Origin: M3007 sp044230315
GTDB taxonomy: Bacteria; Bacteroidota; Bacteroidia; Chitinophagales; Saprospiraceae
Direction of reading: 5' to 3'
Length of the DNA: 64,000 nt
Assembly: GCA_044230315.1 (NCBI GenBank)
Contig: JBGARJ010000017.1
Coordinates: 54,049 to 118,048 of the forward strand
In this document: piece after piece, positions 35,383 through 43,891 of the stretch
Layout: each line of letters begins with the position of its first letter
Numbering within the stretch: position 1 is the first letter of the stretch
Translations under genes and position numbers: made by a program
Notes under the pieces: generated by a model
What the model was told of the DNA's origin: nothing
Database searches by the model: none
The model's input: only the letters and a program-made list of their open reading frames with translations

Positions 35383-35634
35383 ATTTCAGGCAAGGTACAT
35401 ATTTTAACACAAAAATACAGGAGAAAGATCAACGCGCCTCAACCGGTTTTCCGTTGTAGCAGATTCAACCAAAATTACTCGGAACGCAATCACATTTTTT
35501 CGGATCGATTGCGTTGTAGCGTGGTTCCCGATGTGGAAAAATACCCTTGCGCCCGCTTGTTTAACGCATCCCCATGGCCAATTTCCAGTGGGCGCCTAAC
35601 AGGCAACTCCTCTTGTCATTCACAAAATAAAACA

Positions 35635-35693
35635 TACCACGGAGGTGCATATAGTTTATTGTTAACCAATAAACTATATGCACCTCCGTGGTA
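35635..35693. repeat. Perfect 59-bp hairpin (27-bp arms, 5-base loop)
   Basis: Arms 35635-35661 and 35667-35693 are exact reverse complements around TTAAC. This is much longer than a normal terminator and lacks a T-tract. It lies in a 343-bp gap between two - strand genes. The rest of the gap holds nothing else I can support. Confidence 0.9.
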
Positions 35694-35725
35694 AAGCAGG
35701 GCGCGGCGCGGGCCCTTAAGACTCC

Positions 35726-37714
35726 CTACTCCTTCACGAATTTCAACGCCTGCACCTGCCCGGCCGACCGCAGTTGCAGCAGGTACATCCCGGCCGGCAA
35801 GTCGTGCAACGGCAACCGAATGGCATTGGCGCCGTCGTTGGCCGGGATTGCCTGAAGGCGCAACGTTTGTCCCGACAGGCTGCTCAGGCGCAGCTCCAGG
35901 TCCTGCGCTTTGCGGCTGCTGAAGGCCAGGGTAAGTTGATCGGTCGCGGGATTGGGAAAGGCTTTCAGTCCGTCCACCACCGGCGCCTCCTGCGTGCGGG
36001 TAGCCCCGGCCGCCAGACCCAGCACACCACCATTGCCCCGGAAGGCGTGGAACGGATCGTTGGTGTCGAGTTCGAACGCGATCATGCTGTTGCACGAATC
36101 GGCCGTGATGGTAAGTGAAACCGTATACGTGCCCGGCGCATTATAGACGTGATACGGGTTTTGTTCGGTGCTGGAAGTGCCGTCGCCGAAGTCCCACTGC
36201 CAGGATTGCACCGGCGCCTGGGTGACCGACAGATCGAGGAACAGGAACCCGTTGCCCGTACTGTCGGGGATCGGCAGGAACATCGCCTGGCAGCCGTATT
36301 CGGTCCAGGTGAAGGTGTCGCCGGCATATACCTGCATGGCGATTTCGCTTTCGCAGCCGTCCAGGGTCCAGATATGCAACGTCACGGTGTACAGACCGGC
36401 AGTGTCGTAGGTATGCACGGGGTTGAGTTCGGTGCTACCGGCGCCGTCGCCAAAGGCCCATTGGATCGAATCGATGGCGCCGAACGACAGGTTGAGAAAC
36501 TGGAGGATCAAAGGGTCGAAACCGCCTGCAGGGTTGGCGCCGCCCCAGGTGACGGCAAACATGGCCTGGCAGCCGTAGTAAAAGGTGTCGATATTACCGC
36601 CGTTGTAGGTGCACACTACTTCGCAGGCATGAGCCTCGCAACCATTGGAAGAAATGACGGTGAGCTGCACGGTGTACACGCCGTCATCGGCATACGTGTG
36701 CATCGGATTTTGGTCGGTGCTCGTGGAGCCGTCGCCGAAATCCCAGAAGTACGTGAACGCCGCCAGGCTATCGGCGGCAAATGCGTTGGCATAAAACTGG
36801 TAATCGCGGTTGCCGAGACCGACATAGGTGATGTACGCGCCGCAGGGCGGCGGCGGCGGGAAGGAATCCAGGCAAATCTGGAAATCGATCTCCGCGGCCC
36901 CGCTCACGATGGGTGCGGTGGCCGACAAGCCGTTCGGGCTGCAAAAATCCCAGGTAAAGGCCGTGGCGGTGGTGGCTGTATCGGCTAATCCAACCACCGT
37001 GCTGTAGGCGCCCAGGTTATCGGTATAGGCAAACACGGGATTGGCCGGGTCGGTCGATTGCACGTATACCCCCCAAAACGGAACACCCGCCCCATTCTGA
37101 TCGGTCACGGTGCCCGAGACCGTCACGTTTTGTACAGGTACCACTACTACTTCGATCGTTGTGGTAGCCGAGCAGTCCGGTGAGTTGATCGTAAGGGTCA
37201 CGGTATAGGTTCCGCTGGCCGCGTAAGTATGGCTCGGATTCTGATCGGTGCTGCTGGCGCCGTCGCCGAAGTTCCAGGCATACGTGAACACCGCGAGGCT
37301 ATCCATGCCGTATCCTTCGCCGTTGAACTGTACGGTGAGCCCCTGTTGCAGCTGGGCGCTGGCGTATGCCCAACAGTCGCCCCAGCCGGTACCGGCGCAG
37401 AGTATGAAATTGGCGTTGGCGGCGCCGTTGCTGATAAATACCACCTGGACCAGGGGTCCGCAATTGTCAAAGGTTTGCACCTCCACGAGCGAATCGCCGG
37501 CAGGCAAATCGACCACCAGGGTGTAAAAACCCGACGAGTCCGTGGTGGCCATATTGGCCGATCCGTTGGGGTTGAACGGACCGATGAAGACGGGCCATTC
37601 GATCGCGGACGTGCCGTCGGCGTTTGTTACGTACCCCGAAACCGTCACCGGTACGGCGCCCAGACGCCAGACGCCGAGCAGCAGCAGGAGCGAAAAAAAG
37701 TGTTTGAGTTTCAT
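35726..37714 (-). CDS. T9SS-secreted protein with four PKD domains
   Basis: 662 residues. Signal peptide (MKLKHFFSLLLLLGVWRLGA), an SdrD-like first domain ('VSGYVTNADGTSAIEWPVFIG'), then four PKD domains recognisable by 'WNFGDGASSTDQNPSHTY', 'WDFGDGSTSTDQNPMHTY', 'WAFGDGAGSTELNPVHTY' and 'WDFGDGTSSTEQNPYHVY'. The last ~75 residues are a type A T9SS sorting domain ('LKAFPNPATDQLTLAF', 'GMYLLQLRSAG'). Cys-rich beta segments lie between PKD units. It lies 91 bp after the other T9SS gene (37806-38885) on the same strand and probably shares its promoter. A surface adhesin or carbohydrate-binding role is usual for such proteins. Confidence 0.9.
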   Translation of the reverse strand: MKLKHFFSLLLLLGVWRLGAVPVTVSGYVTNADGTSAIEWPVFIGPFNPNGSANMATTDSSGFYTLVVDLPAGDSLVEVQTFDNCGPLVQVVFISNGAANANFILCAGTGWGDCWAYASAQLQQGLTVQFNGEGYGMDSLAVFTYAWNFGDGASSTDQNPSHTYAASGTYTVTLTINSPDCSATTTIEVVVVPVQNVTVSGTVTDQNGAGVPFWGVYVQSTDPANPVFAYTDNLGAYSTVVGLADTATTATAFTWDFCSPNGLSATAPIVSGAAEIDFQICLDSFPPPPPCGAYITYVGLGNRDYQFYANAFAADSLAAFTYFWDFGDGSTSTDQNPMHTYADDGVYTVQLTVISSNGCEAHACEVVCTYNGGNIDTFYYGCQAMFAVTWGGANPAGGFDPLILQFLNLSFGAIDSIQWAFGDGAGSTELNPVHTYDTAGLYTVTLHIWTLDGCESEIAMQVYAGDTFTWTEYGCQAMFLPIPDSTGNGFLFLDLSVTQAPVQSWQWDFGDGTSSTEQNPYHVYNAPGTYTVSLTITADSCNSMIAFELDTNDPFHAFRGNGGVLGLAAGATRTQEAPVVDGLKAFPNPATDQLTLAFSSRKAQDLELRLSSLSGQTLRLQAIPANDGANAIRLPLHDLPAGMYLLQLRSAGQVQALKFVKE

Positions 37715-37805
37715 GATGCTAATTTGTTTTGAGTAATGAAAAGATGGTGTTTGTTGTCAGACCGTTTCGCAGGGCTAGCCGGTAGTCGGTGATCCTGTAC
37801 AGGGC

Positions 37806-38885
37806 TTACCGCAGCATGATCTTTCCGCGGAATACGGCGGCGCCGGTCCGAATCTCCAGGCCGTACAAGCCGGGCGGTAGCTTGGGCAGCGGCCAGTCGG
37901 CGGTGGTTTGACCCGGCTCCAGCCGCGCCACCTCGCGGCCCAGGGCGTCCGACAAGCGCGCCTCCCGGATCGGATCGGTGGCGGTCAGGTGCAACAGGTC
38001 GGTGGCCGGGTTGGGCCACACGCGGAATGCAGGTTGCCGGGGCTCGCCTCCAGTGGTCAGCGGGCTGGGCTGGACCGTCACGGTCATCGTATCGCCGGCG
38101 ATAGCGGTGATGTTGCCAAAGCGGTCGATCAGTTGGATCGAATCGATGCGGATGTCGAACTGCTGTTCCCAACTGATCACGTCGTCGATGATAATGATCG
38201 ACACCGTGCCGATGGGCCCGAAGCCGCTGCGTTCGTTGTGATCGGTGCGCACCCAGGCAATGTCGAGCCGCGACGGGGTGTTGGGAAAAGTGGCGTAAAT
38301 GCGGTCGTTGTCGGGGTTGGCCCACGAATACTGGTCAAAATTGAAGCTCACCCGGTCGATGTCTACAAATTGCGGGTCGACATGCAGCGAAAATGCTACG
38401 CCGTAGAGGTTTTCCACCGGCAGGGCGGCGGTGCCCATTACCAAGGGCAGTTGAAGCAGCGAACCGGCAAATACCCCGGTGGGCAAAGCGGTGGAGTCGA
38501 GGAACAGGGAGGGGTCGACGCCGGGTGCGGCGGGTGGAAACACATCGGGCGTTACCGCGCCGTGGGTGAGGCCGTAATGGACGTACACTGGAAAAGCATC
38601 GTAAAAGTAATTGATCAGGCCGTCGCCATTGGCATCCACGTAGGCGGCGTTGACGCCGTTGCCCAGTACCTGTGGCCAGGGTTGCGCGGGTTGGGCGCTC
38701 CAGGTGGCCGACACATTGTCGCGGGCCGGGCCGAAGTTGTTGTACGCCATCCCGATCTGCAGAAAATCCACATTGGTGACTTTCCCGTTGTTGTTGGCGT
38801 CGCCCGGCCAGACGAGCAGCGTTTGACCGGGCAACACCCGGGAGGTGAAAGCAAAGAGTAAAAAGAATACGAGGCGTGTTTTCAT
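37806..38885 (-). CDS. T9SS-secreted protein with dockerin-like N-terminal part
   Basis: 359 residues. Signal peptide (to about LPGQ|T, residue 21), then two dockerin-like calcium patterns ('GDANNNGKVTNVDFLQIG' at ~29-46 and 'DANGDGLINYFYDAF' at ~84-98). A cohesin-like beta domain spans ~125-270. The C-terminal type A sorting domain has 'FRVWPNPATDLLHLTA' and 'GLYGLEIRTGA'. It is divergent from the helical protein gene at 39178, the mirror image of the 20994/22608 pair, and its promoter matches that of 22608. The PKD protein gene follows 91 bp downstream. Confidence 0.87.
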   Translation of the reverse strand: MKTRLVFFLLFAFTSRVLPGQTLLVWPGDANNNGKVTNVDFLQIGMAYNNFGPARDNVSATWSAQPAQPWPQVLGNGVNAAYVDANGDGLINYFYDAFPVYVHYGLTHGAVTPDVFPPAAPGVDPSLFLDSTALPTGVFAGSLLQLPLVMGTAALPVENLYGVAFSLHVDPQFVDIDRVSFNFDQYSWANPDNDRIYATFPNTPSRLDIAWVRTDHNERSGFGPIGTVSIIIIDDVISWEQQFDIRIDSIQLIDRFGNITAIAGDTMTVTVQPSPLTTGGEPRQPAFRVWPNPATDLLHLTATDPIREARLSDALGREVARLEPGQTTADWPLPKLPPGLYGLEIRTGAAVFRGKIMLR

Positions 38886-38919
38886 AGTTCAGCCGTGCCG
38901 TTTGCACCAATTGACGGTA

Positions 38920-38951
38920 CAAAAGTGCCGGTGGCTGGGGCAGCAGACAAA
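38920..38951 (-). promoter_or_regulatory. Promoter of the T9SS gene pair 37806-38885 / 35726-37714
   Basis: On the - strand: TTTG (38948-38951), exactly 20 bases, then CACTTTTG (38920-38927). Beyond the boxes the context also matches 22541-22572 (CGGCACTTTTGTACCGT then CAATTG). It ends 35 bp before the ATG. Confidence 0.65.
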
Positions 38952-39177
38952 TACATTTTTCAGGAAAAATCAAAGCATTTTTTCAAAGACTATATTTAAA
39001 TCTATGGTGAAAAATGGATTTAAAGATGAAAAAACGTGTTGTTTTTTTGCTTTTTACGACAAATAAAACCATCTGGTTCAATCCAATTTTTGTTAAAAAA
39101 TAAAAAAATCAAATTTACCGGCGCGACACATTGTTCTTTTACCCTTCGGAGCATTGCAATTTGCCAAAAGCAGACAA

Positions 39178-40578
39178 ATGGAAAACAGCAAACTGACCGA
39201 CCTGCTGCGCGGTTTTTCGCAGCGCGACTGGAATGCGTTCTGCGACCTCGTGGCGTCGCCCTATTTCAACCGCAACCCCGACCTGCTGCGCCTGGCCGCC
39301 TGGTTACGCCGGCAGGCGCCCGATTTCAGCGGCCTCAGCCGGGACGCCGCCTGGCGGGCATTGTATCCCGGTCAGGCCACCGATAACCGGCAGTTGAACC
39401 ACCTGATGTCGTGGCTGCTCAAACTCGGCGAACAGTTTCTCGGGTTGGAGCATTATCTGGCCAGCGGGATCGACCCCGAGCGGCACACGGCCGAGGCCCT
39501 GCTGGCGCGAGGGCTCAACAAGCATTACCGCTTCAACGCCGAACGGATCAGACGTCGGCTGGATGCTTCCCCTTACCGCAACGCAGGGCATTTTCTGCAG
39601 CAGTACCAGTTCGCCGACCTCGAACTGCGCGCGCATGACCAGCAAGCCGCCGCCCGCCGCTCCGACGACCACCTCCAGTTTGCGGCCGACCAACTCGATT
39701 ATTTTTACTTTACCGAAAAACTCAAATACGCCTGCACGATGCTCAACAACCAGTCGGTCGTGAGCTCGGCCTACCAGTTCCATTTTGTGGAGGAATTGCG
39801 GCGGTTTGTTGAGCGCCACCCCATGCCTGCAGAAGCGCCCGGCGTGGCGGTGTATTTCCGGGTCTTTCAATTGTTGACCCAGGAGCCCGGCGACGACGAT
39901 TTTCAGGCGCTCAAGCCCTTGCTGGAAACCCACGCCAGGCAGTTCTCGCCGGCTGAAATGGCCTGGTTGTACAGTGCGGCGATCAATTACTGCATCCGCC
40001 AGATCCGCAATATGCGCGAGGTCTACGTGAGCGAAGCGCTGAATTTGTACGAACAGGGCATCGATTCGGGCGCCTTGCTCAGCGCCAACGGGCAATTATC
40101 GCCCTGGCATTTTAAAAATATCGTCAAACTCGCCCTGCGCCTCAACCGCTTTGCGTGGACGGAGCAATTCATCCGCGAAAAAACCGCCCTGCTGGCCCCC
40201 GATTTCCGGACCGACGCCCTGCACTACAACTTGGCCGACCTGTATTTTTACACCGGCCGGTACGGCGAAGCGCTCGTTCACCTGAACCAGGTGGAATTCA
40301 CCGACGTGCACTACAACCTGGGCGCCAAGGAGATGCTGGCCAAAATATATTTCGAAACCGATGCGCACGATGCCCTGGACAGCCTGTTGCACGCCTTTAA
40401 AATTTACCTGCAACGCAACCGGATCATTACCGAGAGCGTTCGAAAGGCCTACCTCAACTTCATCAAACTGTTGCGGCGGCGCCTGCGCGCCACGCCCGAC
40501 CACTGGCGCGCATTGCGCCAGCAAATCGAAAAAACAGACCCGTTGACCGCCAAAACCTGGCTCCTGGAGCAACTGTAG
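39178..40578 (+). CDS. Helical-repeat protein of an unrecognised family, paired with a T9SS cargo gene (copy 2)
   Basis: 466 residues from the ATG at 39178 (MENSKLTDLLRGFS), chosen by alignment with the paralogue at 20994-22421. No signal peptide or membrane segment. All-helical, TPR-like. Shared landmarks are 'ASPYFNRN' (~27), 'AINYCIRQ' (~262), 'ALDSLLHAFKIYLQRN' (~400) and a C-terminal 'TAKTWLLEQL' matching 'AEKEWLIEQV'. Divergent from the T9SS operon at 35726-38885. The repeated pairing suggests it works with, or controls, the secreted partner; the function is unknown. Confidence 0.8.
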   Translation: MENSKLTDLLRGFSQRDWNAFCDLVASPYFNRNPDLLRLAAWLRRQAPDFSGLSRDAAWRALYPGQATDNRQLNHLMSWLLKLGEQFLGLEHYLASGIDPERHTAEALLARGLNKHYRFNAERIRRRLDASPYRNAGHFLQQYQFADLELRAHDQQAAARRSDDHLQFAADQLDYFYFTEKLKYACTMLNNQSVVSSAYQFHFVEELRRFVERHPMPAEAPGVAVYFRVFQLLTQEPGDDDFQALKPLLETHARQFSPAEMAWLYSAAINYCIRQIRNMREVYVSEALNLYEQGIDSGALLSANGQLSPWHFKNIVKLALRLNRFAWTEQFIREKTALLAPDFRTDALHYNLADLYFYTGRYGEALVHLNQVEFTDVHYNLGAKEMLAKIYFETDAHDALDSLLHAFKIYLQRNRIITESVRKAYLNFIKLLRRRLRATPDHWRALRQQIEKTDPLTAKTWLLEQL

Positions 40579-40819
40579 CCCTTGTCGTCTACTTTGCCGA
40601 ACCGGTACACCTTTTGCGGTAATTGTGGTCTGTTCCGGTGAATACGGCATACTTTTTGGGAGGACCGCAGTATCCTTTTGCGGCAGAATGAACTGTCGGT
40701 TTCCCACGTTAATCCTCGCTCCCAAGTTTTAATCCACACTTTGAGCAATTCATTTTGCCCAACAGCGAGCCTCCATAGCTATACAAACACTATTCCTTCA
40801 CGGCATCACCATCATCCTA

Positions 40820-41257
40820 ATGACCGTTTACACCCAACGTGATGCGTTGCTCACTGCCTGTGAGCCCGTCATCCTTTCCGACCTTCAACTTCTGGCCAGC
40901 GTCGAATTCGGCGTGATGCAATCCAACGGCAACTGTGTCAACATTGGCATTTGCCGCATCAACACCACACACTGCAACCAAATGGTCCTCGACCGTCCGA
41001 AACATCGCCGCTGCCCCCTTGCAGAGGCTCTGCTCCGCGTGAGTGACAATGGCAGGCTCCTCGTCTTTTTTCCAAGGGCCGGCATGATGGCCTGCACCGA
41101 ACGCACCTTTTTCCGCGGTCCGGTATTCCCGGTTCCAGCGCCTTATTGCCTGCCGGAATCCGTGTTGGAGGGACTGCCGGGGCTGGATCAAAATATTATT
41201 GCTGCAGGCTTGTACCCCATTCGCCGCAACAACGAGGGGTACTGGATCGAATTTTAA
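40820..41257 (+). CDS. Small conserved-looking protein of unknown function
   Basis: 145 residues. It reads as a globular soluble protein with six to seven Cys, including 'IGICRINTTHC' and 'PVPAPYCLPESVL'. The C-terminus 'GLYPIRRNNEGYWIEF' looks like a real beta strand end. Upstream, 40579-40819 is non-coding. It lies 66 bp before the DUF5691-like gene on the same strand. I do not recognise the family. Coding is supported by protein-like composition and by the shorter, poorer reading of the other frames. Confidence 0.6.
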   Translation: MTVYTQRDALLTACEPVILSDLQLLASVEFGVMQSNGNCVNIGICRINTTHCNQMVLDRPKHRRCPLAEALLRVSDNGRLLVFFPRAGMMACTERTFFRGPVFPVPAPYCLPESVLEGLPGLDQNIIAAGLYPIRRNNEGYWIEF

Positions 41258-41323
41258 CCCGCGGCTTGTTAATCCCTTCTCTTTGGCCCAGGGGCCACCT
41301 CAAAACTTTTTCATCTTTACGGC

Positions 41324-42820
41324 ATGAACCGCATTTGGGAAGCCGTCGTACAAACCGCCATGGCCGGAGCCGGGCGCAGTCCGCTGCCGCAAGGTATCGC
41401 GGAAGCGCTGAACCTGCCGGCGGCGAGCGATGCTACCCAAACAGCCCTGCTGGGGCTGGCAACGGCACATCTGCTGCGCAAGGCGGCTGCGCCGTTGCCC
41501 GATGTTCCGCAAAACCCGTTTGCGGAGCCCTGCCCGCCCGACAGCCGGCCCTGGTGTTCGCCCGCAGCGCTGCGCGACCTCGAGGTCATGCTCGCGCAAG
41601 GCGCCTTTCAGCCGGCCTTACCCGAGTTTTTCCATCTGTTGACCGGCGCCGGCAAACGATTGCCGCCCCAGGCGCTGCCCGGCATGCTGGATTTTCTGGA
41701 CCGCCGCAGGATGGCCGATACCCACATACTGACGGCCCTCGAACCGGCCGGCTCCTGGCTGGCCCGTCAAAACCCGCAGTGGGCCGGTCTCTGGACCTCA
41801 ACAGTGGCCGATTGGGATACCGGCACATCCGCCGAACGCCTGGCGCTGCTGGGCCAGGCGCGGCGCAGCCGACCGCTCGCGGGCCTGGCTCTTCTGGAAA
41901 AAACCTGGCCAAAAGATCGGCCCGAACACCGGCTTCGGTTTTTGGCATGCCTGCGGGAAGGATTATCGCTTGCCGATGAGCCGCTGCTGGAACGCGCCAG
42001 GGCCGACAAGAGCCGCCCGGTGCGGCTGGAGGCCTGCCGCTTGTTGCTGCTGCTACCGGAGAGCCAAATGACCCGGGCGGCGCAAGCGGTGATAAGCGCT
42101 TTGTCAAAAGGAAATCAAAAACCGGAAGATTCGATCCGGCGTCTGGAGCAGGCGTTGCCGGCCGACGGGCCGTTTTCCAAACTTCAGCTGCTGGCGTTGA
42201 CCGGCCAAACGGCCAATCCGGCAGCCGGATTGTTGCAAGTGCTACCCGGCAGCCAGCTCGCCGCCGCTCTGGGCTGCACCCTCGACGACTTCCTTGCGGT
42301 GCTGGCCCAAGCGCCGGAAGATTGGCTGGAAGCGGCGCTGGATCATATTGCCTGGGCGCGCCAGCCGGATGCTTCGGCCGCCGCAGTCCGTTTTTTTAAC
42401 GCCCATCCGGAACACCCGGCGCGCACTTCGCCGGCCCTGGAAATCATCCTCCGGAACCTGCCCCAGGCCGCCTGGCAACAGATGCTGCCCTTGCTGGCTA
42501 ATCACGACGACTTCCTGGAAACGCCCGACTCCGCCCTCGTGCGTGCGCTCACCGGCGCCGATTATCCCTGGCCAAAAGCGCTCACCACAGCCGTGCTCGG
42601 CTACCCGCTGCGCAGCGGAAAACCGCGGCATTGGCAGCCGCCGCCCCATTTCCGGGCTCTGCTGCAAACCGCGGCCTACCACTGTGCGCCGGCCGACGCC
42701 GATGATCTGGCGCAAAGCCGGCCCGAGGGCGACATGCCGTATGCCTGGCACAGCGAACTGATGCAACTGTGGTCGATCGCCCGGTTCCGCCGGCAACTGC
42801 GCATACATTTATCGCCGTGA
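41324..42820 (+). CDS. DUF5691-like helical protein
   Basis: 498 residues, rich in Ala/Leu, no signal peptide. It looks like HEAT/ARM-type helical repeats: 'LLKALG...'-like units such as 'SRPLAGLALLEKTWPKDRPEHRLRFL' and 'SRPVRLEACRLLLLLP'. This pattern, with 'WTTGTSAERLALLGQARR'-type linkers, resembles DUF5691 proteins, which elsewhere sit with SWIM-zinc-finger, MoxR and VWA genes. None of those partners is next to it here. The family assignment is by memory of pattern, so moderate. It is followed by a dispersed hairpin repeat. Confidence 0.6.
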   Translation: MNRIWEAVVQTAMAGAGRSPLPQGIAEALNLPAASDATQTALLGLATAHLLRKAAAPLPDVPQNPFAEPCPPDSRPWCSPAALRDLEVMLAQGAFQPALPEFFHLLTGAGKRLPPQALPGMLDFLDRRRMADTHILTALEPAGSWLARQNPQWAGLWTSTVADWDTGTSAERLALLGQARRSRPLAGLALLEKTWPKDRPEHRLRFLACLREGLSLADEPLLERARADKSRPVRLEACRLLLLLPESQMTRAAQAVISALSKGNQKPEDSIRRLEQALPADGPFSKLQLLALTGQTANPAAGLLQVLPGSQLAAALGCTLDDFLAVLAQAPEDWLEAALDHIAWARQPDASAAAVRFFNAHPEHPARTSPALEIILRNLPQAAWQQMLPLLANHDDFLETPDSALVRALTGADYPWPKALTTAVLGYPLRSGKPRHWQPPPHFRALLQTAAYHCAPADADDLAQSRPEGDMPYAWHSELMQLWSIARFRRQLRIHLSP

Positions 42821-42863
42821 TGCAAACAACAATAGTCCGGTACATTTTGCTGTTGGCGAGGAA

Positions 42864-42985
42864 GCCAACAGCGGCATTTCGTTGAAAATCAAGCCTTAAG
42901 GCCGTTGCTGGCGTCCTCGCCAACAACATGCTCCACGTTTCATTTTCCAGGGTTTGCAAAAACCTGCCGGGCTATTCAAACAACT
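42864..42985. repeat. Dispersed hairpin repeat, family 2 copy a
   Basis: 122 bp matching 58963-59083 along its whole length, by eye close to 85-90% identical. It contains a GTTG(C/T)TGGCG ... CGCCAACAAC hairpin and a shared GGTTTGCAAAAACC. It fills much of the gap between the DUF5691-like gene and the lipoprotein gene. Confidence 0.85.
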
Positions 42986-43102
42986 CTTTCCCGATAAAAA
43001 GCGTCTTAGCATAGGATTGGATGTTCGTCGCTGGACTCCAACGATGTTCTGAGCAACACAACGGCGCAAAACCCGCCGACCCGATTCGCCATGACGGTTC
43101 AA

Positions 43103-43624
43103 ATGATCAAAAAATTCGCGCCCCTGCTGGGGGTCCTGTTGCTGCTGGCCGGCTGCAAAAAAGACACGGTGCTCCCCGGTTTCGATATGATTTACCAGGA
43201 GGAGTTCAGCCTCCCGGCCGGAATAGGCGGCCTGGCTACGCACCACTTCTACTTCAAAAACATCCCCACGCGGTACCAGAACCTGCTGAGTCAATACAGC
43301 AAGGCCGACACATCAATCATACAGATCATACCGGCCAGGGCAGCGATCTCCGGTATTTTCGGCGATGCTAATTTCGCCGTCGTGGAAGAAGCCTCCCTGT
43401 GGGTGTACAATGAGAACGACCCCAACGGCCGGCTCGAGGTGTTTTACCGCTACCCCACTCCCATCGACCCGAGCAATGCCCTCGACCTGATCCCTACCCT
43501 GGAACAGGTCAAATCGATCATGTCGGAAGACCGTTTCAGCATCGACCTGGCCCTCCGGTTGCGCACCACGACCACCGAGGAAACCCCTGTGCGGCTTTAC
43601 CTGCAATTGAAGGCGAATTATTAG
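43103..43624 (+). CDS. Small lipoprotein of unknown function
   Basis: 173 residues from ATG 43103 (an ATG four codons earlier is also possible). Lipoprotein signal with LLLLAGC; Cys19 is followed by KKD. The rest looks beta-rich with no known motif ('FYFKNIPTRYQNLLSQYSKAD', 'EEASLWVYNENDP'). It is free-standing, between two repeat-bearing gaps. It is probably an envelope protein; nothing more can be said. Confidence 0.7.
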   Translation: MIKKFAPLLGVLLLLAGCKKDTVLPGFDMIYQEEFSLPAGIGGLATHHFYFKNIPTRYQNLLSQYSKADTSIIQIIPARAAISGIFGDANFAVVEEASLWVYNENDPNGRLEVFYRYPTPIDPSNALDLIPTLEQVKSIMSEDRFSIDLALRLRTTTTEETPVRLYLQLKANY

Positions 43625-43699
43625 ACTGCCGATGGAGCGCAGCGTTCTGGCTGCCGCGTAAAAAGCAAAGTCCCATCTGCCATCGTTGGCGCCCCCGAC

Positions 43700-43772
43700 A
43701 GAACAGTACGGCATGTTTTCGCCGTTGTTGGCGTCCCCGCGAACAACAACGGCGGAGCTCCATGTAAACCGC
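43700..43772. repeat. Dispersed hairpin repeat, family 2 copy c (partial)
   Basis: Shares with copy b (58927 onward) the order GAAC(A/G)GTACGG(A/C)ATGTT, then GCCGTTGTTGGCGTCCCCGC and AACAAC. GCCGTTGTT pairs with AACAACGGC to make a hairpin. Confidence 0.65.
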
Positions 43773-43812
43773 GCGTACAGTAAAGTTCTGCCCCCGCTAC
43801 GCCGACATTTTT

Positions 43813-43820
43813 TACCTTTG
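43813..43820 (+). promoter_or_regulatory. Candidate -7 box upstream of the dioxygenase gene
   Basis: TACCTTTG, a full match to the Bacteroidota TAnnTTTG element, 71 bp before the ATG. No clear -33 TTTG at the usual distance. Confidence 0.4.
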
Positions 43821-43891
43821 CGGCAGATTTTTGCCGAAGCCGCGCCAGCGCCGGCCGGTATTCTGTCCACCACACACTGTCATCGTTCAAC

